From Sanderia malayensis (Eukaryota > Cnidaria > Scyphozoa > Semaeostomeae > Pelagiidae), in the NCBI GenBank assembly GCA_013076295.1, contig RQOL01000024.1, positions 186,001 through 250,000 of the forward strand: DNA of 64,000 nucleotides, in the 5' to 3' direction. Below the pieces are notes generated by a model, which worked only from the letters and a program-made list of their open reading frames with translations, was not told the origin of the DNA and made no database searches. Below are positions 24,201-36,900 of this stretch, in pieces (the stretch's first letter is position 1; each line of letters starts with the position of its first letter). A program made the translations under genes and the position numbers.

Positions 24201-27172
24201 ATGCATCTCTCTTGCTTTGACTTAATGTAAACTGAGGAAATATATAGCCTTTACAATTCTATTGCAATGTTGTTCAATAACCTAAGAGGATGGCAAGTCT
24301 TATGGCGGCACACAATGACATGCTTTTATCTCTCTCCCTCCTTCCTTTCGCAAAGGACAAAAAAGAACTCTTCAGTAAAATACTTCGAGCTGGAGAAGAT
24401 TTTCTTCAGCCACAATATGATAAAATAACGAAGACAATAAGATAAAGAAAAGTTAAAAGTGATGAATTTAATTTTAATGTTTTTTCTATTAATGTCCGTT
24501 TATCCTGAACTCTAATGATGCGGCGTCGATTACTAATAAAGAATTGAATAGATAATTAAATCAATAATAATAATATAACATAAAACTTAAAAATAAGAAG
24601 CACGTAGATAGAAACAATGCTGCGATATTAAAAACAAGTGAATAGTATATAGTCATTTTACATTTATACTATACTAAAATATTTACAAATCTTATTAAAG
24701 TTTCACAAAGCTGATTAAAGTGTTCAATTGATCGGATAAGCTATTATGACACAACTCTGAGGTTCATATGTAAACCGATCATCAGATGAATAAAAGAACA
24801 TCATGAATTGGCAAGTAACTTAACGGTGTTGATCGAATGAAGTTAATTGTGTAGAGCCATCAATTGTAACCACTAATCTACGATGGAGTTGCTTATCAAA
24901 AGTTTATTCCTTGTCTACATTTGCTTATGAATTCTTTTTGTTGCTAAGAATATCATTGTCCCACAAAGTTTAAATGATGTAAACTTTCATATGAGACATA
25001 ATTTGCAAAAATTACTTTTGGATTTTGCGTCAAAGACCTATTAATTGATGTATTTGTTTCAAGTTTCTTACTTATTCGTCATCACTTGCTCTATGACTTC
25101 ATCAATCTTCCAACTCTTGTAAATTTATCATTTTTGGATGCAATGGCGTCATAACCCACGTTACGTCATATTTTACCATAAGGCATCGCAAAGAACGTGC
25201 TTTTAAACAACGTTACAATGACAATGTTAAAGATTTAAACAATCCATACATTAGAAGAGTAAAGTACTGAATTGTCTAAGTAGGTTTGGAATGTTAAGAA
25301 AATTAACAGAAACGCCAAAAGTAATTTTTGCAAATCATGTCTCATAGAAAATTATGTCATCATCAAATCTTTGTGGGACAATGATATTCTTAGCAACAAA
25401 AAAGAATTCATCAGCAAATGTAAATAAAAGAAGGAACTTTTGATAAGCAATTCCATCATAGATTAGTGGTTACAATTGATTGCTTGACAAAACCGTTAAA
25501 TTACTTGCCAATTCATGATCAGATTTATGAAACTTTATTAAGGTTTGTAAATATTGTAATATTAATAATGACATTAGAAATTATTTCCATGTGTTTAATA
25601 TTTAACATTGCTTCTATGCACATGTCTCTTATTTTTAAGTTTTATATTATTATTACTTATTTAATTACCTATTTAATTCGTTATTAGTAATAGACGCCAC
25701 ATCATTAGAGTTGACAACCAATGGGCATTAATAGAAAATACATTAAATTTAAATTCATCACTCTATACTAATCTTTGTCATAATTGTCATGAATTACTAA
25801 AAATGATTATTTCAAATGCAACCAAATATTGCAAAAATCATGCACAAACAAATGTAAAACTTCAATTAGTAATACTTGTCAAAGTTTTTTTACTGCCAAA
25901 GTCACCCATGTCACAAATAGAAACAAAACATTGACAAAACCTAGAATTTCCAAGGGACCTCTCATTTTAACTCTGGGCGGAGAAGCAATAGCATTCTTCA
26001 ATAATCCTTTAATTTCAAAACTAGAACTATGCTTTATTATCATCTCTTCATATTTGGGACTATATTATTCATCATATCATTACAATCCACTACATTATTC
26101 TTCATATTTGTTAGGAGTTGGCTTTGTGCATCCTATCTTGCTTCGATCCCATGAAAGAAATGGAAGCCATTGTCTATTTTCTAATAAAATGCAATAAATG
26201 AGGGCATGAAATATTATACTGAGGTTTTGTTAGGTTATGAACCTAAAACCCTACCTTCCCAGGGGTTACAAAAATTTCTTTGTATTCTTGAAAATCTCCT
26301 GACCCCCTGACCAGAACTAAAAATGACAGTTCCCTAATTCAAATGAGTGCCATTCTGAGTAAACGAAAAATCAACTTTTGGATAAGCCATGCAGACGTTT
26401 CACTTAAATTTTTGTGATACTTTTCCCAATTACTGTCCAACAATTACTTGATAATTTTCTTGTTTCAAAACTCATAACAGCATTGCATGAAAAATCAATG
26501 GGTGAAAATTCTATCTGCTTCGTTTATAATAACCAAATTGGATTTTAGTTTCATGGCAAGCACAATCGTATTGCATCTGTAGCTCAAAACTAAATAGCAA
26601 AATACGCCCACACATTAACAAATAATGTTCCTTGCATTTGCATAAGCTGGCAAAAAGGGAAACAAATTTTGCACTGCACTGAAACTGAAATCGGCGGACA
26701 ATCCCCAGTCTGGGAAATGCACCATAAGTGCACCCAAGATAATATTTCAGGTTCCACACCTGAAAATGCACTTGAGGGCAAAGAGGGAATATAGCAATTT
26801 TACACTTGGGTTCTTCCACTTTGCGAACCCGGCGATACGCGGACAGGGACAGAGACCTGGGCGAACGCGACGAAAAGTGCAGTGAAAGAAAAGTGCAACT
26901 CTACCTACTACAGAAAGGTTAATTCTACTCCATTCTCAGAATGTGAACAGCAAATTCGCAATGAAATCCCTCGTTGTGTTACGTTCATATCAATGGTGTT
27001 TACACGTGAGCTTACGAAGACATAATAAATAAATAAATTGCCTCTGGCCTTAATAAATTCGTGGAATGGAAACAAATGAAAAACATGATCGAAACTTACT
27101 CTGTATTTCATCTGCGTAAATTGACTCGAGGGCTTCAATCTCACTAGTTTGTTCCTCAAGGTACCTTTCCAT
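21284..27172 (-). CDS. RWDD1: RWD domain-containing protein 1, 6 coding exons
   Basis: Minus-strand exons: 27172-27100, 23894-23692, 23254-23105, 22679-22559, 21647-21585, 21357-21284. Phases agree and the model totals 684 nt (227 aa; vertebrate RWDD1 is about 243). Order of landmarks: EIEALESIY and FTFTEKYPDEIPL (RWD domain, about residues 8-110), NIGMVMIFTLVS, a charged helix with KRVKEEKDEAKR, then HGTPVT, LFETD and the C-terminal VEVDESLFQELDDFELDDD. This is the diagnostic layout of RWDD1 (DFRP2), which in other animals binds and stabilises the GTPase DRG2 in the cytosol. It lies head-to-head with SS18, 485 bp between start codons. Intron 1 (3.2 kb) carries a large foldback element and intron 4 a 273-bp MITE. 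Confidence 0.94.
22211..22483. mobile_element. MITE with ACCGTAAATCCTCGAATAAG termini
   Basis: A 273-bp element in RWDD1 intron 4. The left end is ACCGTAAATCCTCGAATAAG and the right end is its reverse complement (CTTATTCGAGGATTTACGGT). The core (AATATTAAGCAAAATAAAAG, GATGCAGCCAATCAAT) is shared with a second copy at 34626-34866, and a 5' fragment lies near 50963. It is non-coding, so presumably mobilised in trans. Confidence 0.85.
23443..23600. mobile_element. Tigger/pogo-like MITE fragment
   Basis: Starts TACAGTGAAATCCCGCCTCAT and continues with ACTACCTCG and AAAACCCCGTTAATGGGGCC, in the style of the other TACAGT-ended elements in the window. No right terminus is seen. It lies in RWDD1 intron 2, which runs from 23691 down to 23255. 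Confidence 0.4.
24455..25765. mobile_element. Foldback element, about 1.3 kb, in RWDD1 intron 1
   Basis: Two arms of roughly 600 bp are inverted copies around a centre near 25110. Matching blocks include GTGATGAATTTAA at the tips, TCTAATGATG.GGCGTC, AACTTAAAAATAAGA, CATGAATTGGCAAGTAA, ATCAATTGTAACCACTAATC and GCTAAGAATATCATTGTCCC. The arms differ by substitutions and one indel of roughly 100 bases near the outer third. There is no transposase frame; the open frames reported inside and beside it have no recognisable domains. Confidence 0.8.
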
Positions 27173-27657
27173 CCCAAATCTAAAAACTATCTTAAGTGAT
27201 ATCTATTTAAAATATATAACTTTGCAAAATCACCACGCTTCCATCTCCCGAGTTAATGCGGATGGGAGGAAGAGGATGAAAAATAATAGTAAGTTATTTA
27301 ACATGCGTTGTATGAATTTTATATGTTTGAAACAATATATCAGAATATGTTACTATTTTATTTAAAATACAAACACTTAATAGGACTTCTGTTTTACAGT
27401 TATTGATTTTTTCATTTCAAATGTTTGAAGATAAAAATATTACGACGACCTTCTTAACAAAAAGATCAAAAATAGACTGGTGAATGTTTTTAATAAATGA
27501 CCAGCCTCGATTCCATCTCCTTAAAGAAAACTCAAGATGTGTCAGTCAGTCAATGTCGAAGGAAAAAATGTGCGATGATGATACCTGTGTTTCTTTGTTG
27601 TTTACATGAAATGAAGTAAAGCCCACACGCATTGACACCAGGTTAAAACTAATTAAT
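27173..27657. promoter_or_regulatory. Shared head-to-head spacer of RWDD1 and SS18
   Basis: The start codons of two divergent conserved genes are 485 bp apart with no other feature between, so both promoters must lie in or next to this stretch. I see no diagnostic core motif, so the call rests on geometry only. Confidence 0.5.
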
Positions 27658-28482
27658 ATGTCTTCTACTTTCGCTGGTAGCCCTGGTGGTAGAAGAGAGC
27701 CAGTAACATCAGCCACAATACAAAAAATGCTCGATGAGAACACACATTTGATATGCAACGTCATTGAACATCAGAACAAAGGTGATGCTAAGAAATGTGC
27801 TCACTATCAACAAATATTACACAGAAATCTGGTTTTCCTGGCCACCATAGCTGATTCTAATATGAATTTACAAGCCCAGATACAGTCATCAAATGGAACA
27901 GGAGCTATGCAGATGTCGCAACAACAACAAGGTGCTGGTGCTGGCAATGTTGGCAATGTCCCTTCTGGTGCCAATATGAATCCAAATGTTGGATTCAGAC
28001 AAGCCAATATGACTGGTGCAAGTAACATGCAAGGCAATGTGACAAATGCAATGCAGATGCAAAATATGCAAAATGACATGCAAGCAATGCAAGCAAGCAT
28101 GCCAAATATTCAAGGGAATATGCCAAATCTACAACCACAAATGCAAAACATGCAAGGTAGTATGGCAAACAATATGCCAAATGCTGCCTTACAAAGCATG
28201 CCAGGAAATTTTCCACCAAACATGCCAGGTAACATGCAAAATATGCAGAATATTCCAGGTAATATTGGAAGTATGCAAAACAGCATGCCAGGTAACATGC
28301 CAATGCAACCAAATGACATGATGGCAATGCAGCAACAAGGTGTACCAAACATGGCTGTTAGTAGGCAGAATGAACTGCAAAATAATATGATGATACAGCA
28401 ACAACAACAGCAATCTAGCATGCAAAACATGCAAGGAATGCAATTTCCAAGCTCAATGCAACAAAATCCAGGAGGATTTTGA
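27658..28482 (+). CDS. SS18: SS18/SSXT-type BAF complex subunit, single exon
   Basis: An uninterrupted 274-codon frame. Residues about 17-75 form a clear SSXT domain: TIQKMLDEN, then CAHYQQILHRNLVFLATIAD. In animals this domain joins SS18/SS18L1 to BRG1/BRM in BAF chromatin remodellers in the nucleus. The rest is low-complexity, rich in Met, Gln, Asn and Pro, with NMQNMQ, MPGNMP and QQQQQ runs. It ends in PSSMQQNPGGF and lacks the long tyrosine-rich QPGY tail of vertebrate SS18. Vertebrate homologues have introns within the SSXT domain and here there are none, so this is either intron loss or an ancient retrocopy. Intact reading and the conserved domain argue for function. Confidence 0.9.
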   Translation: MSSTFAGSPGGRREPVTSATIQKMLDENTHLICNVIEHQNKGDAKKCAHYQQILHRNLVFLATIADSNMNLQAQIQSSNGTGAMQMSQQQQGAGAGNVGNVPSGANMNPNVGFRQANMTGASNMQGNVTNAMQMQNMQNDMQAMQASMPNIQGNMPNLQPQMQNMQGSMANNMPNAALQSMPGNFPPNMPGNMQNMQNIPGNIGSMQNSMPGNMPMQPNDMMAMQQQGVPNMAVSRQNELQNNMMIQQQQQQSSMQNMQGMQFPSSMQQNPGGF

Positions 28483-28563
28483 AGTATGCTGGTGTTTTAC
28501 TTGTTGAACACCCAGTACAATTTTAATAAGCCTCCCAACACAGAAGTATCATGGAGTTGCTAA

Positions 28564-28738
28564 TACGGTCTACTCTCGCTGTCTCAAACTCGCAGGGGAA
28601 ACGAAAATTTGTTTGACAAAGCAGGAATTCAAGATGAACTAATTCACCCAACCAGAGAACGAGGGAAAATGGGAATCTGTTCGAGATAGCAAGTTTTTCG
28701 ATATAACCGAGTTTGAGATAGTAAGATTCGACTGTATA
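28564..28738. mobile_element. Tigger-like MITE just after SS18
   Basis: The left end (TACGGTC..TCGCTGTCTCAAACTCG) pairs with the right end (CGAGTTTGAGATAGTAAGATTCGACTGTATA). The element is about 175 bp and starts about 80 bp after the SS18 stop, so it is probably transcribed in the 3' UTR. Confidence 0.7.
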
Positions 28739-30968
28739 CAATAATTGTATTGTATTTTAAACACTATATGCAAAATGGTAAAAAGTAAGCCCCTTAAGTC
28801 AGGTTACATGACAAAAGGAACTTAATATCCCACTAATACTTGAACACTCCACTCATGTAATTATGGATGTTAATATCCACCTTTTTAAAACGCAACTGCT
28901 TGTATTATGTACAGAATATACATAATATTCTAAATGTTAAATATTGGACATATTTATTTCGTTGATGTTGTAAGAGTCATACCAGGGGATCACAGAATGG
29001 AAATATTTAGAAGGGAGTCATTATTTGTAGTTTATTATCAGACATAACAGAAATACTGTTAGGTTGACACCTGCAAGAATGCTCTTCTTACCAAGGTTAG
29101 CTAATCTGGACCCTTTGCTGGACTATTGTTTAGCATTCATAACATGGTATGATGTTACAATGATCTTACATTTTTATTGTTGATATCTTGATACAAAATT
29201 GTTAAGGGTTTATTGAATAGTTCAATTATCAAGTCATTGTTATTAAGGAATTTTAAACTGTTCAATACAAATAATTATACTCGTTATGTTAATCATATCT
29301 TGGAAAGATTTATTGAGACCTGTCTATTGAAAATAACAATTGACAAAAACATTGATTGACAAAATCGGCACGCATTGCAATTGGGCGAGGTGCCGATTCG
29401 TATTCCTATTAGGTACATGAAAAGAAAAGTTAGAGATGCATTGGATACATTGTATCAGCAGAGTGTCTTTTGTTGAGGAAGGTAAAGCAAGACAGAAACT
29501 GCGTTCAATCACACGCATGAGTGAAAATGAATGTGTATTGCGCACAACTAACGTTGGACCAGTTCTTTCTACAGATTTAAAGATTTTTTCAAATTTTATG
29601 CATTTGTCTTATCACTTTTCATCTTCTTATCACAAGAACTTTATTAAGGCTGTTTAGGAGCTAGAAGCCCATAAAATAGGGTTTTTTCTTCGAACGCTCG
29701 CCATCTCGAACTGTTTTTATTTCCCTTAGAAGTTTGGAGATATCGAGGTTCAACCTCAAAAATGCACACCTTTCACATTAACACCTTACTTCTACACAGT
29801 TTGGTTTGGGATCCATGATGAATGTTCTGCTCACATAGCCTGATAAACCGATAAACAACGTTTTCATTGCTCTTTTCAAACAAAATGATATGATAAGTAC
29901 TCAATGTCGAGGCTAGTTTCTTATAGGTGTACAAATGTTATAAAAAATAAAATATAATAAAAAATAAGTGTAGGTACACAAGCGTCCAAGTTACCGTATA
30001 TAAGTAGCGAGCGCCAAAAAGATGATTAAACTTGCTTTAGTCAGCAGAATTCTCTAACAGAGTACAAAAATGAGACTGACTGGTCGGCTAAACACTTCTT
30101 GGCTGCAAATGTCGTTTTGAAATAAATCACAATTCTGGCTTATATGCGAACATCAATTAAAACATCTTTACAACCACCCACTTTGAAACTGAGAAAAAAA
30201 CGTTGAAAAGAACAAAAGTTTAAGACCATAAAAGTATTGATTAAGATCACCTTGCTGCAAATCCACGTAAACCAAATAAGATATATTGCTAGTGTATTAA
30301 AAAACAATATCCGACATCAAAAACGCTTTATTGAGCCAAATGCATTGCTAATATTAACAAACAGTTACGCATGATAACACCATATAAACTGCAGAAAAAG
30401 GATTCTCAATGCAAAAGTTGGATAGCAGGGCAAAGAACAATGCAAGCTCTCAGGTTTGATAGTAAGTATAACAGGTGAATTGACCAAAAATCAAATTGCA
30501 GTGGAACTTCCATATAACGGACACTATGGAGGGATGAAAGTAATATCTATCGTAATGACCTTTGCTGGACGTTTCACTGTACCCATTATCACTATGCAGT
30601 AAAAATAATATGATGTTTGATTAACTTTAAGTTGCATTTCAATATAACGAAAAAACCATTTTGCTTCTTGAACTTCTTCATTGCACAAATTACCCTCAAG
30701 TTATAAAGAAATCTTGATAAAATGGACACGAATTAATGGATAAAACTCGTTACAAGAAGATCCCGCTACATTCACTTCGTTATAATATACAAAATTAATC
30801 AACTTTGTTTAAACACCAAATGCTAACTATGTTCATAAATAGCTTATGATTCTCGTCATCTTATTTCAATACTAAAGATATTCAATACCTTGGAATATCT
30901 TTACTTTTTTATCCTTGTATCATGTAGTCCATATAAATTTAAAGCTTAGTACAAAATACAAAATAAAC
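28739..30968. other. SS18/WTAP convergent spacer
   Basis: No gene recognised. It should hold the 3' UTR of SS18 and of WTAP. A short TIR element lies at 30498-30591 (GCAGTGGAAC..ATAACGGAC on the left, GACGTTTCACTGTA on the right). A Tigger-like end fragment (GAGATATCGAGGTTCAACCT) lies near 29737-29756. Confidence 0.5.
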
Positions 30969-33900
30969 CTACGATGACATATCATGATCGGAATCCACAT
31001 ACCCGCCATTAGTTCCAAGCTCCGCCTGGGGATATTCCTCGTTCTGAGTTTTAGCACTGTTCCTATCTTCGTCAGTTTCCATCAGCCGAGCGTTCGGTTT
31101 AGTTCTATCAAAATCCGAAGATAATAAATTGGAAATAAAAAAAGGATTCTTAGTACTTGCCTTGTTATCTGTGTCTTTCAGTGTAGCTGCCACATCATGG
31201 CTTTGTATCAAAGTCTTGTTTGCTTGTTGTATATCTGAATTAAAGCCAGCTTCTGTGTCACTAAAGTTCTGCTCTTTGCTATCAAGCTCAATAGTCTGAA
31301 AACGGCTTCTTGAATTGATCGCCTCACTGCTGTCATAATTATCCACAGTTGCTTCAAGTCCATGAATCATATTGGTAGAGTCATTTTCCAGTTTTGGTCT
31401 CATTGCAATCATCTCTTCATAGCATTTCTGATATTTTTGCTTACTGTCTTTGAGTTGTTGTTGCAATGCACATATTGTTGATTGCATGCCTTCCACCTCT
31501 TCATCAAGTTGCAGGACAAATTCATTTAGCTCTGGAATAAAAAATGCTTGCAGATATAGTCATAAAAAGGATACTTGCGGAAACCCTCACCTCCTTTCTA
31601 TTGACATACACGTATTTTTTATAAGAAGCCACTTTATAAGAAACTTACTAGTAGAAAATTTAAGAAACTTTTACTAGTAGGGCTTGAGCTAGGCTTCTTA
31701 TAAAATAAAAAACGTGTAACACCAAGAAAAATATTTTACATAACAACACGCAATAAAGTGTTGTTATGTAAAATGGTCTTTTCTGAGGACGTGGCTCAGA
31801 AAAGATCATCCAGCTTAGATCATTATGTACCGTGTGTGTTAAGATTCATTTTGAAACCTTCCTTTCTCAACAACTTCCATATACCCAGGGGAATCATCAT
31901 TGGAAGTACTACTCCTGGGGAATTACCATAACATACAATACCATACCATACCATACCATACCATACCATATACAGTTAACTTGTTACACGCGCGGCAGCG
32001 TATCTAAAACGTGCGGTCGCGTAAATATGTGATAATTCATTACATTATTGTTTTTTGGGGCCCAAGTTTGTATCTTTATTTGAAATTATTTGTAAACTCT
32101 GGGCTATTTCCGTAAATTATGCGATTTTTCGGAAGCAATATTCATAAAACCTTTAATTCCCGGATTTGTGATTATGTGATTTTTCTGAAGCAGTATTCAT
32201 AAAACGTTTAGTTCTGTATTTTTTTATATCTAAACGTAACATTTAGATATAAAGAAATAACTGTAACTAATTGTATCAAAGTGGGTTGACTTTAGAAATA
32301 TGGAGAATATGGAGGCAATTTAGATTGTCACTGTTGTTATCCTGCATCTCGGATTCCGAGGTCTGAGACATCACATTGTGTTAAAACATGTTTGCCCTCA
32401 CTTTGGCTCGCTGTAAATTTGGCTCATATTGGACGGCTGTCTTTAAAACGCAGATTACGGAATGGGTACAAGATCTGTCCGCACTTCGTTCCGGAACCCA
32501 TGTTTTAAAACCTGCCGAGATTTGACATGGGGTAACTCTTGAAGTAAATTGTGTTGTTGACACGAAAAAGTGTCCCACGATCTTGGAAATTTAACTAACA
32601 GGTTCAACTGCATATATAACATAGCACAAGCCTTTAGAAATTGAATTCAATCCAAATAAAAACTCACCATCTTGACTTGACTTGAGTTCTTCGTTATATT
32701 TCTTTTGCAATGCAAGCTCGGCCTCAAGTTGAGCAATTCTTCCCTGTGACAGCTGTTTTCCCAATTCTTGGTTCTCTGCTATCAACATTCGGCATTTGGC
32801 CATCAATTTCTTTCCTGTTACACTGTCAAACAAAAAGATAAAAGCAAAATGAAAGTGCATGTCTGACTAATAATTGTCAGACTTACAGAATAGCCTACGT
32901 ATATCCATAACAAAACGCAGAAACAAGAAAAAGCAAGAGCGACCTTATCATCTTGGATCTGAACTTAATTCTTACCAAACGTATAGCTGATACATAAAGC
33001 GCAGAATATTCATGAACTTGTGAAACATACGTGAAATATTGCGTAAAACTCAGGGTGCGTTCTTTTGGAAAATTTGTCTCTTCCGAATTCACAAAAAAGT
33101 GGAGTTCGCAGACTTCCGATCCATGACTCCAAAAAAAAAACGCAATGGAAAAGTTCGAGAAATTCAATTTGATTCATTTTGAAAGCGTTGCTGGTTGCCG
33201 TAGAAATTTTAAGCTAGGTTGCCTTGATTTGAGCGCCGTGTCACGTGAAAACGAGAATCTCTGCGAAGTCTCCAAAGTCTTCTTGCTCTGGTGACAGAAG
33301 ACTTTGGAGACTCCGAAGTCTCCGATTTTCCGGATAATTGACCAAAAGAACGCGCTTTTCATCTCTCCAAAGTCTCCAGAAAAAGGAAGAGGCAGAAAAA
33401 GTTCCCAAAAGAACACACCCTAAATCGAACTATTAGCGCTGAGTAAACTCGAAGTTTCAATCCATAAAATCCAAATAAGCCCACACCGGCTGTGGCGTTG
33501 ACTAGATATGAAGTAATATGTTCTCACTGAAACGTAAGAACAGTGAGCATTGGTACAGTACTTCCTCGATTATCCGAACAAGTTGAACTCAATATTTTGC
33601 TGGGCCGTTCGGATACGCCAAAAATTCGGATAATCGAGGACAACAGTTTTACCTACTAATCTTGCTATGAAGTTTATTGTTATCAACCAGAATAGTCACG
33701 GGGTCCTCAAACGGAAGATGGGACGATCACAATTGGTCAAAACTCGTGGATTTTGAAATTCCTGTTCGATATCATTTTAGCGGTTTCGATAATTGTAAAC
33801 ACGAATATAAAAACTGATGTGTTAATTTGATGTTTCCATTGGATTTGACTTTGTTAAAGGGTAAACATTTAAAAAGACAACGGATATTTTATTTGGTGAT

Positions 33901-36900
33901 CGAGAATTGGTTTGCAAAAAACTGATGTAGTAAAACGTTTTGGTGTTCGAATAATCGAGGTACGGATAATGGAGGATGTACTGTAGTATGTACTGACACC
34001 TGTTTTGAATTACAAAACGTGCCCTAAATACAGCAAGAATGTTCCAGTATTAGCCAAAACGGATACAGTTAAAGCACCCTTATATCGCAGTCTCCCCCCA
34101 CTTTTTAAATACTTCCCACATGGTTGTCTGGTGTTCCCCCAGAATATATTATCCCATAGATGTTACGAACAAATTACAGTGATCAAACCATGTAGCTTAG
34201 CCATCGTGTTATAACCAAAATGTTGTTCCGAATTCAAAATGATATGAAGATGGGGGCAAAGTTTAGTTCTTCTCATGGGGGCAAAGTTTATTTCAAGATG
34301 GGGACAAAATTTCAGTTCTCATAAAAATTACACAATCAACATTGCATAATTCAAAATTTTGCTGATTCGTAGAAGACTCATTGGCCCTAAAATCGTCCCA
34401 TAAAACCAGGCATTATGAAACAAACCTCAGCGATTCGCACATTTTCGTGATCCTCGGATGCTCGAATTATCTGCTGCAACCAGTTTACATAATTTTTAAG
34501 CCAACATGATATTTCAGGGCATTTTTCAAGAACTCAAGGTAGTTTATTTACACAATGTTCTAATAAACTTGAAATCATGCTTTCTGGCATGGCGGACAGA
34601 TTGGTTGCCGAGCTTAGGCTTGAATACCGCAAATCCTCAAATAAGCCCCTGAGGGCTTATTTGCAAAAATGAAACTTTAGCTGGATTATTGTTCAATATT
34701 AAGCAAAATAAAAGCTATACGATGCAGCCAATCAATAAAGTTATTGGTTTAAACTTGCTGCCATATACATTCACTAAACAACTTCAATGTCTGGAAACGT
34801 AGGCTCAATATCCTTGCAAATGATTATCAGGATGGGGACCGATTCGAGGGGAGGGCATACCGTAAATCCTCGAATAAGCCCCCACGTTCGAATAAGCCCC
34901 CCCCCCTCGATTAAGCCCCCACCTAAAAATTCATTTTTGCAAATAAGCCCCCCCCCTCGAATAAGCCCCCATGGGGTCTTATTCGAGGGAAGCATAAGTG
35001 CAGAAAAATATCTTATTTCGAGAAAGTCCCCACAGGACAATAGATATACAGTATCACTTCCTTTGACTCGAGACAAAAAAGCAAAAAGAAGCGCGATTTT
35101 CGTGATAATAAACAAATTATAATTTTTGTTAGATCTTCACACAACACTTTGTGAAAAAATTTTAGCTGATTGAGAAAATTATGTCGTCCTTTTTCTGTCA
35201 ACCTTTGAGGAAAGAGCAAAACTTTGAAATAAGCCCTCCCCTCGAATAAGCCCCCCCCTCGAATAAGCCCCCACCCAAAAATTCATTTTTGCAAATAAGC
35301 CCCCGGGGGCTTATTCGAGGATTTACGGTATTCGGAGGTGGGGGCTTATTCGAGGATTTACGACATACATTAATGTTAGGAAAACCTATATACAATCAGA
35401 ATGAAATCTTAATAACAGAAATTACAGCCGAAAACAAGATGCTACAGTAGCCACAGCAATTTAAAAATCATTTTAGAGATACCTTATTTCGCATTTACTG
35501 TCATGTGCAACACACTTATGGTACCTTTATAATACATGGTTAAATACAGTGGCACATGTGCTAGGGAGTCCGTGGAGCACGTGCCCCCTACTTTTCTGTA
35601 AAACATGAAGCATTCCATTTTATAAATTTGTCTCTCTTGAGATTAAACCTGCCACGCCCCATTTCTCTTGGTGCCCGATCACTTTTTAGTGCGTTGCTAC
35701 GCCTCTGTTTCTTCTGTTTCTTCGGCGCATGCTTTGCTCATAACATCTTCCGTTATCCATGCATTTCAGAACTTCCTTCTCTTCACAAAGGGCCAGCTCA
35801 ATCTCTAGTGCATTTTCGTCACTATAAAATAAAGCCCCTCCATTGTTGCCTTGCTGCAGACATGACTGATATGTGAAGGGCAATAGTCTTTATATTTGCT
35901 CAGAGCAATAAATCTTTGGCAGTTGAAGAAAACATCTGGTTATTGACTTATTGATGTAATGCACTGAAAAAAGCATCTCAGAGTCCTAACGCCAGCTATC
36001 TCACTCACAAATTGAAGAATGTGGTCTTTTTCTGCTCGCAATCTATCCAATGGTATCCAATGGTTATGCTATTCAATAGTAGCTCAGTGGCCTCTTCACA
36101 GAAAATAAACCAGCTGTCTTCTCTTTGTTGAACAAAATAACAGATTTTCACGTCTCAGTTTTGAATATATACATAACGGATATACAGCCACGGAGTTAGT
36201 TTGGACCATATATGAAGATACCATAAATAAGGACATCACATCCATATTACTTTGATGACTAGAACCAAATCATTGATTACTCTAGGGACGAAGGAAATGC
36301 AAAAGCTTTGAAACATGTTACAATCTGTTCTTCTGGTCTCGTGCTTCATATAATTTTTCATTCTGATTAAGGGTACTTCCAGGGAAGATACTATATCCAA
36401 CCAGAGACTGCTGATGCAAAAAGAAACCAAAAATGTCCATTACATCGATGAAAAGTAACAGGTTTGGGTGACAAGCGGCCATGAAAGATGCTTTTGACTT
36501 TCCACGTGGACATGGTTCATGTTATACGATTTGCAGCAGAACTTCAATACATTGAAATCCATACATTTTAATGCCACTGGGCTGGTTGCATTCCACTTCT
36601 TGCATTGCAAGGTGTTTTTAGTGCCACATGACAGTAAATAAAACCTAAGAAAAAGCTATTAGCGACAAACTTCATCTTTCGTGCAAAATGGGCTCGTTTA
36701 AAATTGGGGAAATTTGGTGGCTAAACATCCAACTATATCTTCGCTGCTAAGTTAAATGGTTTCTATTGATCTTGATACAATAAGACTACTTTAATGGTTT
36801 GGAGTTTGGAGGTTTGAAGTGCAACTATCGTGGAGAAAATTAAATACAATATTTCTCCTGTTGAATGATATTCGGAATGGGAATTTGATCCCAGAGTTAC

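Noticed and set aside
25829..26197. 122-aa plus-strand frame next to the foldback element
   Set aside because: Low-complexity, Tyr/Ser-rich end from AT repeats, no splice context and no recognisable domain.
26511..26819. 102-aa Cys-containing minus frame in RWDD1 intron 1
   Set aside because: No flanking splice sites in phase with RWDD1 and no recognisable motif.
27807..28443. Cys-rich open frames opposite and within SS18
   Set aside because: They are shadows of the Met/Gln/Asn-rich coding repeats (CAN/ATG codons) in other frames.
35628..35883. Overlapping frames on both strands in WTAP intron 6
   Set aside because: Mutually exclusive, no homology recognised, and surrounded by repeat DNA.
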